Source: Anabaena sp. FACHB-1237
Lineage (GTDB): Bacteria > Cyanobacteriota > Cyanobacteriia > Cyanobacteriales > Nostocaceae
Reading direction: 5' to 3'
DNA: 64,000 nucleotides
Assembly: GCF_014696225.1 (NCBI RefSeq)
Contig: NZ_JACJPV010000001.1
Location: forward strand, 62,001 to 126,000
Part shown: positions 1 through 10,312 of the stretch, piece after piece
Numbering within the stretch: the stretch's first letter is position 1
Layout: the number at the start of each line of letters is the position of its first letter
Translations under genes and position numbers: made by a program
Notes under the pieces: model-generated
What the model was told of the DNA's origin: nothing
What the model saw: the letters and a program-made list of their open reading frames with translations, nothing else
Databases searched by the model: none

Positions 1-283
1 TGCGACGGGTTACGGTTCTTTCTGTATCTATTCTTACTACCGCCGCACCTACACGATTTACTGCGGCTGTTACAAAACTGTCACTACTAACTATGGACGC
101 AGCTTTAGATGGTTTTTGTGCAACTGTTGTTGATACTTCATTAGCCAATAATGGACCTGGTTCTGCGGAGGAGGGTAGAACTCGCAGTGAGCTAACAGTT
201 AACACAGCACCTAGTACAACTGCTAAAATGTGGGTACTAACTTGTTTTAGGGAGCGGGGTAGTTTGGCAAATCGCATAATCAT
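1..283 (-). CDS. HtrA/Deg-type trypsin-like serine protease, N-terminal part (runs off window)
   Basis: Only the first 94 codons lie in the window; the rest is cut off at base 1. The translation starts MIMRFAKLPRSLKQ, then has a hydrophobic stretch at about residues 17-37 that would act as a signal or membrane anchor. The following segment SFVTAAVNRVGAAVVRIDTE matches the opening of the protease domain in cyanobacterial HhoA/HhoB/HtrA proteins. Those proteins are periplasmic or lumenal proteases handling damaged proteins. An in-frame TAG two codons upstream of the ATG at 283 fixes the start to this ATG or the one at 277. The catalytic triad and PDZ domain are outside the window, so which paralogue this is cannot be said. 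Confidence 0.85.
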   Translation of the reverse strand, partial: MIMRFAKLPRSLKQVSTHILAVVLGAVLTVSSLRVLPSSAEPGPLLANEVSTTVAQKPSKAASIVSSDSFVTAAVNRVGAAVVRIDTERTVTRR

Positions 284-530
284 AACCTAATGTAAAATGG
301 CTAAAGTAATGGTCAAAAAAAGTTAATGATTCTGTGGGAGTAATTACCAATTGATCTATATTATTTTTACAGATAATCTCAATGATGAATAAGTTGCTGA
401 TGATCGGTAATTACTAATTTTGAATTAGTGATATAGCGGTATTGGTATGATAGCTGCTATATCCAAATTACTTCACTTCTTGCAGATTAATTTCCAGATT
501 GTTCTCCATTTTCCCATTAGCTATAATTAT
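284..530. other. Intergenic, upstream of the htrA-type gene and downstream of the STAS gene
   Basis: AT-rich and without a convincing reading frame. It should carry the promoter of the leftward protease gene; no clear -35/-10 pair can be defended. Confidence 0.4.
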
Positions 531-899
531 TTATAAAAATTGTTTTTTAGGAGTTGTTTGTAAAACCTGTTCTTCGGTTTCAAATATTTCAAATACTGTA
601 TCCATCATGGTTACTTCAAATACTAATTTTGCTTCAGGATGAATATTACAAATGCGGAAACTTCCTTTAAATTTATCAGCGTCACGCATTCCCGCTATTA
701 AGGAGGTTAAGCCTGAACTATCAATGAAGTTAACTTTACTTAAGTTCACCACTACATGGGATGTATGTTTAGAAATACATTCTTGCAATTTTAGGCGAAA
801 TTGCCAGGCTGTGGTAATGTCTAAGCGTCCTTCAGGTGTTAATACCATGATGGTGTCACCATCCTTGGTTGTACAGGTTTTTTGGTCTATCTTGATCAC
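531..899 (-). CDS. STAS-domain protein, anti-sigma factor antagonist family
   Basis: A 122-residue protein that is essentially one STAS domain, the fold of SpoIIAA/RsbV anti-anti-sigma factors. The segment KVNFIDSSGLTSLIAGMR (about residues 55-72) contains the conserved D-S-S-G-L, in which the second serine is the usual phosphorylation site of partner-switching regulators. No kinase (RsbW-like) or PP2C phosphatase gene lies next to it, so its partner must be elsewhere. In cyanobacteria such stand-alone STAS proteins are usually parts of stress or motility signalling; which one is not visible here. Confidence 0.85.
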   Translation of the reverse strand: MIKIDQKTCTTKDGDTIMVLTPEGRLDITTAWQFRLKLQECISKHTSHVVVNLSKVNFIDSSGLTSLIAGMRDADKFKGSFRICNIHPEAKLVFEVTMMDTVFEIFETEEQVLQTTPKKQFL

Positions 900-1179
900 T
901 GAGCCTCTGTTATTTTTGTATATAAGTTTATTAATTTATTAGCAGTCAATATTTGACTATGTTTGACTATATTTTTGTGATTTAAACTCAATACTACTAA
1001 TATAAAAGTCTTGAGTGTGAAAATATCAAAAATCCATAAAAATCGTTAAAAATCAGTAATAAACAATGAAAAATCAATAGAAAAAAATACAAAACAACAA
1101 GTCAAAAGCCTTTACTTGGAATACTTTTGACTTTTGACTTTTGACTTTTGACTTTTGACTTTTGACTTTTACATTCTTT
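900..1179. other. Intergenic between STAS gene and hemF, with heptamer repeats
   Basis: AT-rich spacer upstream of the leftward STAS gene and downstream of leftward hemF. The only marked structure is the CTTTTGA heptamer run listed separately. Confidence 0.5.
1101..1171. repeat. CTTTTGA heptamer tandem repeat with upstream inverted copy
   Basis: From 1124 the 7-base unit CTTTTGA repeats six times without error, followed by a partial unit. The inverse sequence GTCAAAAG lies at 1101-1108, so transcripts could fold into a hairpin just 3' of hemF. Seven-base tandem repeats of this kind are a classic feature of heterocystous cyanobacterial genomes. Confidence 0.9.
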
Positions 1180-2220
1180 CTAGGCTGGAGTATAGTTTAT
1201 CCAATCTTGAGGTTTAAGGAAAGTCTCATACAACTGGGCTTCTGGTGTATTTGGTTCGGGTTGAAAACCATATTCCCAACGTACTAGGGGGGGTAGTGAC
1301 ATTAAAATTGATTCTGTACGACCGTTGGTTTGTAAACCAAAGATTGTACCTCTATCATACACTAGGTTAAATTCTACGTATCTACCCCGACGGTATAATT
1401 GGAAGTTACGTTGGCGATCGCCATATTCCATTTTATGACGTTTTTCTACTATGGGAACATAAGCTGGTAAAAATGCTCTACCACAGTCTTCTACTAAACT
1501 AAATATTTGTTCCCAGGTACGAGGTTCGGGTTCTCCTACTTGGTTGCTATAATTAGCTGCTGGTCCTTTAGGATCTGGTCCACGATAGATAGTACCTTGG
1601 CCGTCTTGATAGTCTAGGAATATACCTCCAATACCTCTAGTTTCTTGGCGATGTTTCAGATAAAAGTATTCATCACACCAACGTTTAAATATGGGATAAT
1701 ATTCTGGATGATGTTGATCACAGGTTTGTTTTAAAGTTTTATGAAAATGAATGGCATCTTCAGCAAAGGGATAGTAAGGTGTTAAATCTATACCGCCACC
1801 AAACCACCATACTGGACCTGCTTCAAAATAGCGATAGTTTAAATGTACTGTAGGTACATAAGGGTTGCGTGGATGCAATACTAAGGATGTACCAGTGGCA
1901 TAAAAACCATGTCCTTCTGCTTCTGGACGTTGTACGAGGATGGAAGGGGGTAAATGAGAACCCCAAACCTCTGAAAAGTTTACTCCTGCTTGTTCAAAGA
2001 TTGTACCATCACGCAGTACACGCGATCGCCCACCACCACCTTCAGGACGTTCCCAGCTATCTTGATGAAATGTACCGCTACCATCTAATTTTTCTAAACT
2101 TTGAGTAATTTCATCTTGTAAAGTTTGCATAAATTGGCTAACACGAGATTTAGCGTTAGCTGGAGGCAAAAAATGAGATGATTCTTTTGTAAGAGTGGGG
2201 GTTTGCAAGTTGGTTGACAT
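1180..2220 (-). CDS. hemF: Oxygen-dependent coproporphyrinogen III oxidase
   Basis: Converts coproporphyrinogen III to protoporphyrinogen IX with O2, a common step of haem and chlorophyll synthesis in the cytosol. The 346-residue length is normal. The family signature is intact at about residues 179-203 ([18 protein letters not shown] followed by IGGIFLDY), and [12 protein letters not shown] sits at about 139-150. The ATG at 2220 gives the usual short variable N-terminus before the conserved domain begins near residue 28. It is divergent from thf1 and shares the roughly 400-base spacer with it. No oxygen-independent hemN is adjacent. Confidence 0.97.
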   Translation of the reverse strand: MSTNLQTPTLTKESSHFLPPANAKSRVSQFMQTLQDEITQSLEKLDGSGTFHQDSWERPEGGGGRSRVLRDGTIFEQAGVNFSEVWGSHLPPSILVQRPEAEGHGFYATGTSLVLHPRNPYVPTVHLNYRYFEAGPVWWFGGGIDLTPYYPFAEDAIHFHKTLKQTCDQHHPEYYPIFKRWCDEYFYLKHRQETRGIGGIFLDYQDGQGTIYRGPDPKGPAANYSNQVGEPEPRTWEQIFSLVEDCGRAFLPAYVPIVEKRHKMEYGDRQRNFQLYRRGRYVEFNLVYDRGTIFGLQTNGRTESILMSLPPLVRWEYGFQPEPNTPEAQLYETFLKPQDWINYTPA

Positions 2221-2636
2221 AGATTCCCGAACCTAAAGTAACAATTTTCGAGCGGATAGGATTTTTGTGTACAATCTGTCAAGATTAAACATGATAGCTA
2301 TTCTTGACTAGTCAGATTTCAAATATATAACCTCAAAGAAATTAGAAGGATGAGAGGGGTAAAGGGTAATGTTGATAGTTTTCCTAACTGACACCTAACT
2401 TACCTGCACAAGTCCAATTTTCAACTGTAGTAACTGAGGTTAAAGATCCTTAAATATCTGAACTACTGTAAATTGTGCCTTAAATGGGGATGTAGTTGTA
2501 TATTTGTTAAGTTTATTTACGATTTTTGTTAAGAGTCAGAAGAAAGAACTTCCTCCTCCGCACTCAGGAGAAAGACCTATCATCTATCACCTATTCCCTG
2601 TTACTATAAATAATAAGTTTCGTTAATATTTTTTGC
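2221..2636. other. Divergent promoter region between hemF and thf1
   Basis: About 415 bases without a gene, flanked by divergently transcribed hemF and thf1, so it must hold both promoters. No specific operator could be assigned by eye. Confidence 0.5.
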
Positions 2637-3323
2637 GTGAATAACGTCCGTACTGTATCTGATACAAAAAAAACCTTTTACTCCCTCCATACCCGCCCTA
2701 TTAATACTATTTACCGTCGGGTTGTGGAAGAGTTGATGGTAGAAATGCACCTACTGTCAGTCAATGTAGATTTTAGTTACAATGGGATTTATGCTTTAGG
2801 CGTTGTTACTGCTTTTGATCGTTTTATGGATGGCTACCAACCAGAACGAGATAAAGAATCTATTTTCAACGCTATTTGTCGGGCTGTAGAACAAGATCCT
2901 CAACGTTATCGAGAAGATGCGTCGAGATTACAAAGTATAGCAGCTAGTTTACCAGGTCAGGATTTAATTGCTGGGTTGACACAATCAGCAACTTTACAAA
3001 ATCAGGATTTGCAGGATCAACTACAAGGCATTATTGCCAATGCTAACTTTAAATATAGTCGCTTGTTAGCTATTGGTTTGTTTTCATTGTTAGAAAAGGC
3101 AGATCCAGAAATTGTCAAGGATGCTCAACAGCGTGCTGATACATTAAAAGCGATCGCTAATGGTTTACATCTATCCGAGGATAAACTAAGTAAAGATTTA
3201 GAATTGTATAGTTCTAATCTGGAAAAGATAGCGCAAGCATTAATTGTAATGGAAGATATACTTTCTGCTGATCGCAAAAAACGAGATAAGCGTCAACAGG
3301 AATTAAATACTTCTGCTAGTTAG
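2637..3323 (+). CDS. thf1: Photosystem II biogenesis protein Psb29/Thf1
   Basis: A 228-residue protein of the Psb29/THF1 family, conserved in cyanobacteria and plastids. It supports photosystem II assembly and repair and interacts with the thylakoid FtsH complex. The N-terminus VRTVSDTKKTFYSLHTRPIN and the segment VEELMVEMHLLSVNVDFSYN are family hallmarks. The C-terminal third is helical and charged (EDILSADRKKRDKRQQE). Translation starts at a GTG at 2637, the only start that keeps the conserved N-terminus. A perfect 31-base palindrome follows 16 bases after the stop. An ftsH gene lies 11 kb away, but not in an operon with it. Confidence 0.95.
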   Translation: MNNVRTVSDTKKTFYSLHTRPINTIYRRVVEELMVEMHLLSVNVDFSYNGIYALGVVTAFDRFMDGYQPERDKESIFNAICRAVEQDPQRYREDASRLQSIAASLPGQDLIAGLTQSATLQNQDLQDQLQGIIANANFKYSRLLAIGLFSLLEKADPEIVKDAQQRADTLKAIANGLHLSEDKLSKDLELYSSNLEKIAQALIVMEDILSADRKKRDKRQQELNTSAS

Positions 3324-3339
3324 GTAATATTCAGGTTGA

Positions 3340-3370
3340 GATCCCCGACTTCTTTAAGAAGTCGGGGATC
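3340..3370. terminator. 31-bp perfect palindrome, type GATCCCCGACTTCTT, after thf1
   Basis: Arms GATCCCCGACTTCTT and AAGAAGTCGGGGATC are perfectly complementary around a single T. It can form a very stable hairpin 3' of thf1, but no T-tract follows, so it may act as a 3' stabiliser or REP-like element rather than a classical terminator. Near-identical copies occur at 24692, 52425 and 54007. Confidence 0.8.
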
Positions 3371-3438
3371 TGACTATTTACTGTTATAATTGTTTATTAC
3401 TTCCAGGATATCTACACTTATTTAATTATCTATTAATC

Positions 3439-3852
3439 ATGAATCAAAAATCTAGTATTCCGCATAAAATTATTGGTGTTGCTGTTATTAGTAACGACAA
3501 GAATCAAATTTTAATTGATCGTCGTCTTCCTCAAGGTACAATGGCAGGGTTATGGGAATTTCCTGGGGGGAAAATTGAACCAGGGGAAACTATAGAAGAA
3601 TGTATTGAACGGGAAATTTTAGAGGAATTAGGAATTAAGATTAAAGTGGGGGAACATTTGATTACTATTGATCATACTTATGAACATTTACGAGTTACTT
3701 TAAAGGTATATCTTTGTGATCATTTAATGGGTATTCCTCAAACTATAGAATGTGCGGAAATTCGCTGGGTAATGGTGGATGAGTTGGATAATTTTACTTT
3801 TCCAGCAGCGAATATAGAAATTATTGCGGCTTTGAAAAAGAGTAAAGGATAG
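3439..3852 (+). CDS. Nudix hydrolase, MutT type (8-oxo-dGTP diphosphatase-like)
   Basis: A compact 137-residue Nudix domain. The Nudix box G-x5-E-x7-R-E-x2-E-E-x-G is complete at about residues 43-66 (GGKIEPGETIEECIE then REILEELGI), so Mg-dependent pyrophosphatase activity is expected. The overall shape, with LWEFPGGK and a late TFPAANIEIIAAL, matches stand-alone MutT proteins that hydrolyse oxidised dGTP. Substrate choice in this family cannot be read from sequence alone. It is an isolated gene downstream of thf1 with the palindrome between them. Confidence 0.88.
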   Translation: MNQKSSIPHKIIGVAVISNDKNQILIDRRLPQGTMAGLWEFPGGKIEPGETIEECIEREILEELGIKIKVGEHLITIDHTYEHLRVTLKVYLCDHLMGIPQTIECAEIRWVMVDELDNFTFPAANIEIIAALKKSKG

Positions 3853-3933
3853 GTATAATTTATCCGAGAATACCCGATTTGCTAAAGAATGCTAAAGAAT
3901 TATGTTAGAAGTTGGAGATGTTGTTATGTATCC

Positions 3934-4503
3934 TTAATCAAAAATTTGGGATACTTGCAAATTTAGCTCATTAAATTGTGGAGATATAACTAAATCATCA
4001 CCGGAGAAAACACCAATTTCATTATAAATCTCATTGATTAATTCTAATACTAATATAGTGCGATTTTGTGGATCAACAATCCAATATTCAGGAATACCAC
4101 AATCTTGATATTGTAAACGTTTAGCAATAAAATCTCTATCTCTTTGTAATTCTCCAGGACTAACTACTTCAACTACTAATAAAGGTGGTAACATTGATAA
4201 ACGAATTGTGTTACGGTTTGCTAATTGTTTAATATGTTCTTCTCTAATAATAGTTAGATCAGGATAACGGTTTCTAGGTTCTCCTCTTACTTCTAATTCC
4301 AAACCATGTCCCCGCACTCTTTTATAACCTAATAGTGATCCAAATTGAATTAATAAAAATGTGGCAATTTGCACATTAATTCCTGATTCTGGTGGCATTT
4401 CAATTAACTCCCCATTAAACAATTCATACAATTTATCTGTACCATCATCATAAGATAGATATTCTTCAAAACTTTGAAATTGATGTTTAACTTGTAGCAT
4501 CAT
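3934..4503 (-). CDS. Uma2 family endonuclease (DUF820)
   Basis: A 189-residue protein of the Uma2/DUF820 family, massively expanded in cyanobacteria and carrying a PD-(D/E)XK nuclease fold. Candidate active-site residues are D82 (in RYPDLTII), E112 (in VVEVVSPGE) and K128 (in FIAKRLQY). YELFNGELIEMPPES near residue 26 is the typical entry motif. Two adjacent ATGs (4503, 4500) make the start ambiguous by one residue. Biological role is unknown for the family; no mobile element borders remain around this copy. Confidence 0.9.
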   Translation of the reverse strand: MMLQVKHQFQSFEEYLSYDDGTDKLYELFNGELIEMPPESGINVQIATFLLIQFGSLLGYKRVRGHGLELEVRGEPRNRYPDLTIIREEHIKQLANRNTIRLSMLPPLLVVEVVSPGELQRDRDFIAKRLQYQDCGIPEYWIVDPQNRTILVLELINEIYNEIGVFSGDDLVISPQFNELNLQVSQIFD

Positions 4504-4947
4504 GATTACTCCGTTATTTTGAGTATAAGCAATTATAAATTGCGATTACAGCTAGTTATACTATAACACTGAACTATGGTTAATAATAATTGCGATCGCT
4601 TTTGTTGAATCTGATGAACTTGAATTTTTGTTTTCGTGGGAAGAAGATCAATCTTTAGTTACTGTCTAATTATCCAGAAAGGTAAAACTAATATTAAAAG
4701 TAAAGTCAACTTGTTTTCATTATCTTTTTCTCTGAACAATATTAAGTATAATTGTAGCTTTCTTGGTACACAAAGTCAATTACAGCAGATTCCTTTGTTA
4801 TGAGGTAGAGTCAAACTTCTTGGTTTTTAACTCCTAATACTATGATATCGGGAAGTGCTGTATATCCCCAATCTCTTAAAAAAGTCGGGGATTTTTATAC
4901 ATTTATAAATGTATCGGGTTTAGCAGTGCTAAACCCCTACGAATTAA
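4504..4947. other. Intergenic with palindromes between uma2 and putA
   Basis: No credible gene. A hairpin of the ATCCCC/GGGGAT class sits at about 4864-4894 and is followed by a T-run, and a GGGTTTAGCA/TGCTAAACCC palindrome sits at 4918-4939, just 3' of putA. A short frame at about 4560-4669 ending FSWEEDQSLVTV looks like a protein tail without a start and may be a relic. Confidence 0.5.
4918..4939. repeat. GGGTTTAGC palindrome, copy 1
   Basis: GGGTTTAGCA and TGCTAAACCC form an inverted repeat around a 1-2 base centre, 8 bases 3' of putA. The same palindrome recurs at 39570, 41189, 48901 and 62009. Confidence 0.8.
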
Positions 4948-7920
4948 TTATTCATTACCTTCTATCGGTGCAAAACCTTGACGTTGAATATTCTCCGTAA
5001 TATGTCGCGGTTCTAAAAACTGTAATAAATAATCTGGTCCTCCTGCTTTTGAACCTACTCCAGAAAGTTTAAACCCACCAAACGGTTGACGCGCTACAAT
5101 TGCTCCGGTAATAGTACGATTAATGTACAAATTACCAACTTCAAATTCTGCTTGCGCTTGTTCTATATGGGATGGTGTGCGAGAATATAATCCTCCTGTT
5201 AAGGCGTAATTGGTAGAGTTGGCAATTTCTAAAGCCTGTTGAAAATTATCTGCTTTAATTACTGCTAAAACTGGTCCAAATATTTCCTGTTGAGCGATCG
5301 CTGCATCTCCAGGAACGTCAGAAAAGATCACAGGTCCGATAAAATAACCTTGGGCTGGTGCATCTATCTGTAACGCCAGTGTTGCTTCTTGTTTTCCTTG
5401 TTCAATATATTCTAAAATCCGTTTCTGTGCCTGATCATCAATCACTGGTCCTACTTGGGTACTTGGTAATTCTGCTTCACCAATATTTAAAGATTTTGTC
5501 GCTTCTACTAATCTCTCCACAAATGTGTCATAAATTGGTGCAAGGACAATTACTCTCGAACAAGCTGAACATTTTTGTCCACTATACCCAAAAGCAGACT
5601 GTACAACTCCCATCACAGCTTGGTCTAAATCAGCACTTTCATCAATGATGATGCCATTTTTGCCTCCCATTTCCGCAATCACCTTTTTCAGATGCTTTTG
5701 ACCAGGTTTTAATATGGACGCTTCTGCGTAAATTCTACATCCTACTTCCTGCGAACCTGTAAAAGCTATGACATGGGTATCAGGATGATTGACTAAATAA
5801 GCACCGACTTGAGAACCTTTACCGGGAACGTATTGAAATACACCTTTAGGTATTCCTGCCTCTATTAAGATATCTGTGAATTTTGCCGTGATCACAGTCG
5901 AGGTTTCCGCAGGTTTTAAAATTGTACAATTCCCGGAAACTAAAGCAGATACAGTCATTCCGCAAGCAATAGCAAGAGGAAAATTCCAGGGAGAAATAAC
6001 CACCGCAATTCCTTTAGGCTGATAAATATACTTATTAGTTTCTCCAGAAACATCATAATTTATACCTTTGTCTAACCTTTCCATTTCCTCCGCATAATAG
6101 AGACAAAAATCTATAGCTTCGGATACTTCTGCATCAGCTTCTTTAACTGGTTTACCAACTTCTAATACTATCCAGGCTGATAATTCAGTGCGTTTAGCTT
6201 GCATTAATGCCGCAGCTTTACGTAAAATATCCGCCCTTTGTTTAACTGGAGTTTTCTTCCAAGCAGGAAAAGCAGCTTTAGCCGCCTTCATAGCTAACTC
6301 AGCTTGTTCAATACTTGCCAGTCCAATTTTACCAATTACTTGAGTAAATTTTGAAGGGTTTACAGAATCAATAATTGTCTCTGTATTCACATATTCCCCA
6401 TTAATAAATGGTAAATGTAATTGTCCTAATTGTTGACGTACCTTAGCAAAAGCTGTATGAGACTTTTTCCGCTCCTCCTCAATTGCATAATCTGTATCAG
6501 CAACACCCTTAAACCCCTCATCCCCGCGACTCTGCGCCTCTGCGTGAGACATCAGAGGAGGCGCTAATAACTCATCCACGGGACGATTTTCTAAATTTTG
6601 CCGTAAAAAAGAACTATTTGCCGTATTTTCTAATAATCTGCGAATTAAATAGGCCATTCCTGGCAATAAATCACCATAAGGACAGTAAACCCGCACTCTG
6701 TAACCCTTGTCAACTAAACCTTTAGCGATTTTATCCCCCATACCATATAAAACCTGCATTTCTACGCAACGACGCGGAATTTGCAGCTTTTCGGCGATCG
6801 CTATAACTTTAGCTTGCGATCGCACGTTATGACTACCTATGGCAGAATACACATATTGATGATTTTCTAGCAATATTTGGGTAATTGTTTCAAAATTTGC
6901 ATCAGTGGCAGACTTATCATTATAAACTGGTTGCGGCCAATGTTTTTGATTTGCTTTGATAGTTTCTTGATCCCAATAAGCACCTTTAACTAAACGAATT
7001 GTCAAAGGATAACCGCGTAATTTTAACCAAGCGATAATATCTCTAGCATCTTGTTCACTATCGCGTAAATAGGCTTGAATTGTCATACCTATATCTGTAC
7101 GCTGTCTAAATTCTTCTTCTAAGAGTATTTTCTTGAGAATATTGAAAGTAATATTTTTATAGGCGTATTGTTCCATATCAAAATGAACTGCTGCGCCTAA
7201 TTTTTGAGCGTGACGTAGTAAAATACGAATGCGATCGCTCACTTTCTTTTCGCTACCTTCTGCATCTAAAGGATCGAATTGGGAATAGAACGCGGTTAAC
7301 TTTACTGAAACCTGTACTTTAGGAATACTTACGGCATCAGCTTCATCAATAGCGGGAATAGAGGACCAATTTTTAGAAGCTGCTACCAATTGGGTGATTA
7401 AATCCAGGTATCTTTGTAAATAGGATTCAGCCTCAGTTTCAGTAATTACCGCTTCTCCCAATAAATCAATAGTGAAAGACATCTTTTCTTTTCTGAGCTT
7501 TTCCACCGTTTTAATCACTTGGGAGATATTTTCCCCAGCAATATATTTATGTGCTAAAGTTTGCACAGCAGTCTCCACAGTAGTAGCTGCTACCTGTGCA
7601 GCCATAGAATCAGGATGAGCAAAATTTAACAATGCCTTCAGTGCTGATGGTAATTCTACGGAATCATCGCCTAAATATTCTTGCAAATGTGATGCAATTT
7701 CTGATTTACTATGAAGAGCAGGAAGTGTATCTATAAATCGGAATAATTGTACTCGTAAACCGGGGTTACTCATGGCCCAGGCTAAAAGTTTATCATCCCA
7801 GCGCATTTGGTCACGCAAAGAAGCAAAAAAAGATTGTTTCTCTTGTGTGGATATCAGCAATTGTTTAGCAATTTCCTGGGTTTTAGATTCGTAATTGCTG
7901 GTTTCTATTTGTAATACCAT
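4948..7920 (-). CDS. putA: Bifunctional proline dehydrogenase / L-glutamate gamma-semialdehyde dehydrogenase
   Basis: A 990-residue two-enzyme protein that oxidises proline to glutamate. The N-terminal proline dehydrogenase barrel (about residues 100-450) contains VRLVKGAYWDQE and the C-terminal barrel motif YGMGDKIAKGLVDKGY. The aldehyde dehydrogenase half begins near residue 500; its catalytic Cys is residue 784 in GYSGQKCSACSR and the general base is in EMGGKNGIIID. There is no N-terminal ribbon-helix-helix domain, so it is not an autogenous repressor like E. coli PutA. The linker at about residues 450-475 reads HAEAQSRGDEGFKG, which resembles a translated interspersed repeat (see findings). 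Confidence 0.95.
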   Translation of the reverse strand: MVLQIETSNYESKTQEIAKQLLISTQEKQSFFASLRDQMRWDDKLLAWAMSNPGLRVQLFRFIDTLPALHSKSEIASHLQEYLGDDSVELPSALKALLNFAHPDSMAAQVAATTVETAVQTLAHKYIAGENISQVIKTVEKLRKEKMSFTIDLLGEAVITETEAESYLQRYLDLITQLVAASKNWSSIPAIDEADAVSIPKVQVSVKLTAFYSQFDPLDAEGSEKKVSDRIRILLRHAQKLGAAVHFDMEQYAYKNITFNILKKILLEEEFRQRTDIGMTIQAYLRDSEQDARDIIAWLKLRGYPLTIRLVKGAYWDQETIKANQKHWPQPVYNDKSATDANFETITQILLENHQYVYSAIGSHNVRSQAKVIAIAEKLQIPRRCVEMQVLYGMGDKIAKGLVDKGYRVRVYCPYGDLLPGMAYLIRRLLENTANSSFLRQNLENRPVDELLAPPLMSHAEAQSRGDEGFKGVADTDYAIEEERKKSHTAFAKVRQQLGQLHLPFINGEYVNTETIIDSVNPSKFTQVIGKIGLASIEQAELAMKAAKAAFPAWKKTPVKQRADILRKAAALMQAKRTELSAWIVLEVGKPVKEADAEVSEAIDFCLYYAEEMERLDKGINYDVSGETNKYIYQPKGIAVVISPWNFPLAIACGMTVSALVSGNCTILKPAETSTVITAKFTDILIEAGIPKGVFQYVPGKGSQVGAYLVNHPDTHVIAFTGSQEVGCRIYAEASILKPGQKHLKKVIAEMGGKNGIIIDESADLDQAVMGVVQSAFGYSGQKCSACSRVIVLAPIYDTFVERLVEATKSLNIGEAELPSTQVGPVIDDQAQKRILEYIEQGKQEATLALQIDAPAQGYFIGPVIFSDVPGDAAIAQQEIFGPVLAVIKADNFQQALEIANSTNYALTGGLYSRTPSHIEQAQAEFEVGNLYINRTITGAIVARQPFGGFKLSGVGSKAGGPDYLLQFLEPRHITENIQRQGFAPIEGNE
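6508..6562 (-). repeat. Likely interspersed-repeat insertion within the putA linker
   Basis: The stretch contains CTCTGCGCCTCTGCGTGAGA, a sequence type that is common between genes in Nostocales. It lies in frame between the two putA catalytic domains and is translated as HAEAQSRGDEGFKG. Boundaries are approximate. Confidence 0.5.
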
Positions 7921-8125
7921 AAGTTTTTTAGTCTTTTAAGTCTTTTTGTTAGTAGTTTTAAAGTTCCATTTTTCTGGAGAAATGGGAAATGATGGTGTAA
8001 AAATGTCTTAGGGTGCTAATTTTAAGCATTTAGTAGAGCTAGTTTTTAAGTATTAGCTGATATTTGAATGCTGAATACTGTTATTTTTAACTTATTGATC
8101 TTGCAATTGTAAACAATCTCCAGTA
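7921..8125. other. putA upstream region
   Basis: AT-rich spacer holding the putA promoter. No identifiable regulator site. Confidence 0.3.
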
Positions 8126-8359
8126 ATGATTGTGAAAGTGGTAGTTGTGAAAATTGAGAAAAAATTACAAAAATTAGGTCTACTATGGTTGGTGACATTT
8201 GTTAACTGGTTAGTAAGTTGTACAGAACAACCTACAAAGAACAATTGGCATTATGGCGCAAAAAAGCAAGATCCGGGAATTGTTTATGCATTTACAAAAG
8301 AAGCTGGTTTACAAAGAATTTGCTATATCATTGCTAATGATAGTCAGAATAGTTACTAA
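8126..8359 (+). CDS. Possible small lipoprotein, function unknown
   Basis: A 77-residue reading frame. Charged residues (KIEKKLQK) precede a hydrophobic stretch and a lipobox-like LVSC at about residues 29-32, followed by a polar mature part. That pattern is what a small exported lipoprotein would show, but no family is recognised, the start region is valine-rich and repetitive, and it may be spurious. It lies divergent from putA and about 700 bases ahead of gap1. Confidence 0.3.
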   Translation: MIVKVVVVKIEKKLQKLGLLWLVTFVNWLVSCTEQPTKNNWHYGAKKQDPGIVYAFTKEAGLQRICYIIANDSQNSY

Positions 8360-10084
<1,725 letters not shown>

Positions 10085-10312
10085 ATAATTGATAATTGAC
10101 AATTGATACAGCAATTTACAGCTAGATGAGGTAAATATTTTACTGTGGTCATTTATCTATTATCATTTACCTCATTTAATTCTGTAATTAATTAAATGAA
10201 ATTTGTTGTAGTTTTCAATTCTTGATTCTCAACTCTCAATTGTCCATTGTCAATTATATAGGGCTTAACGGGGTGCTTTTACCTTACCGTTATTCCCTAT
10301 CTGAAAATATTT

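Noticed and set aside
93-290. 65-residue rightward reading frame at the left edge
   Set aside because: It is antisense to the clear HtrA-type N-terminus and has no protein-like features.
1101-1171. Heptamer run as a phase-variable coding repeat
   Set aside because: It lies outside any reading frame, 3' of hemF.
2094-2282. 62-residue leftward frame overlapping the hemF start
   Set aside because: Shifted frame over hemF codons 1-42; no similarity or ribosome-binding site.
4560-4669. Tail-like frame ending FSWEEDQSLVTV
   Set aside because: No start codon and too short; mentioned only as a possible relic.
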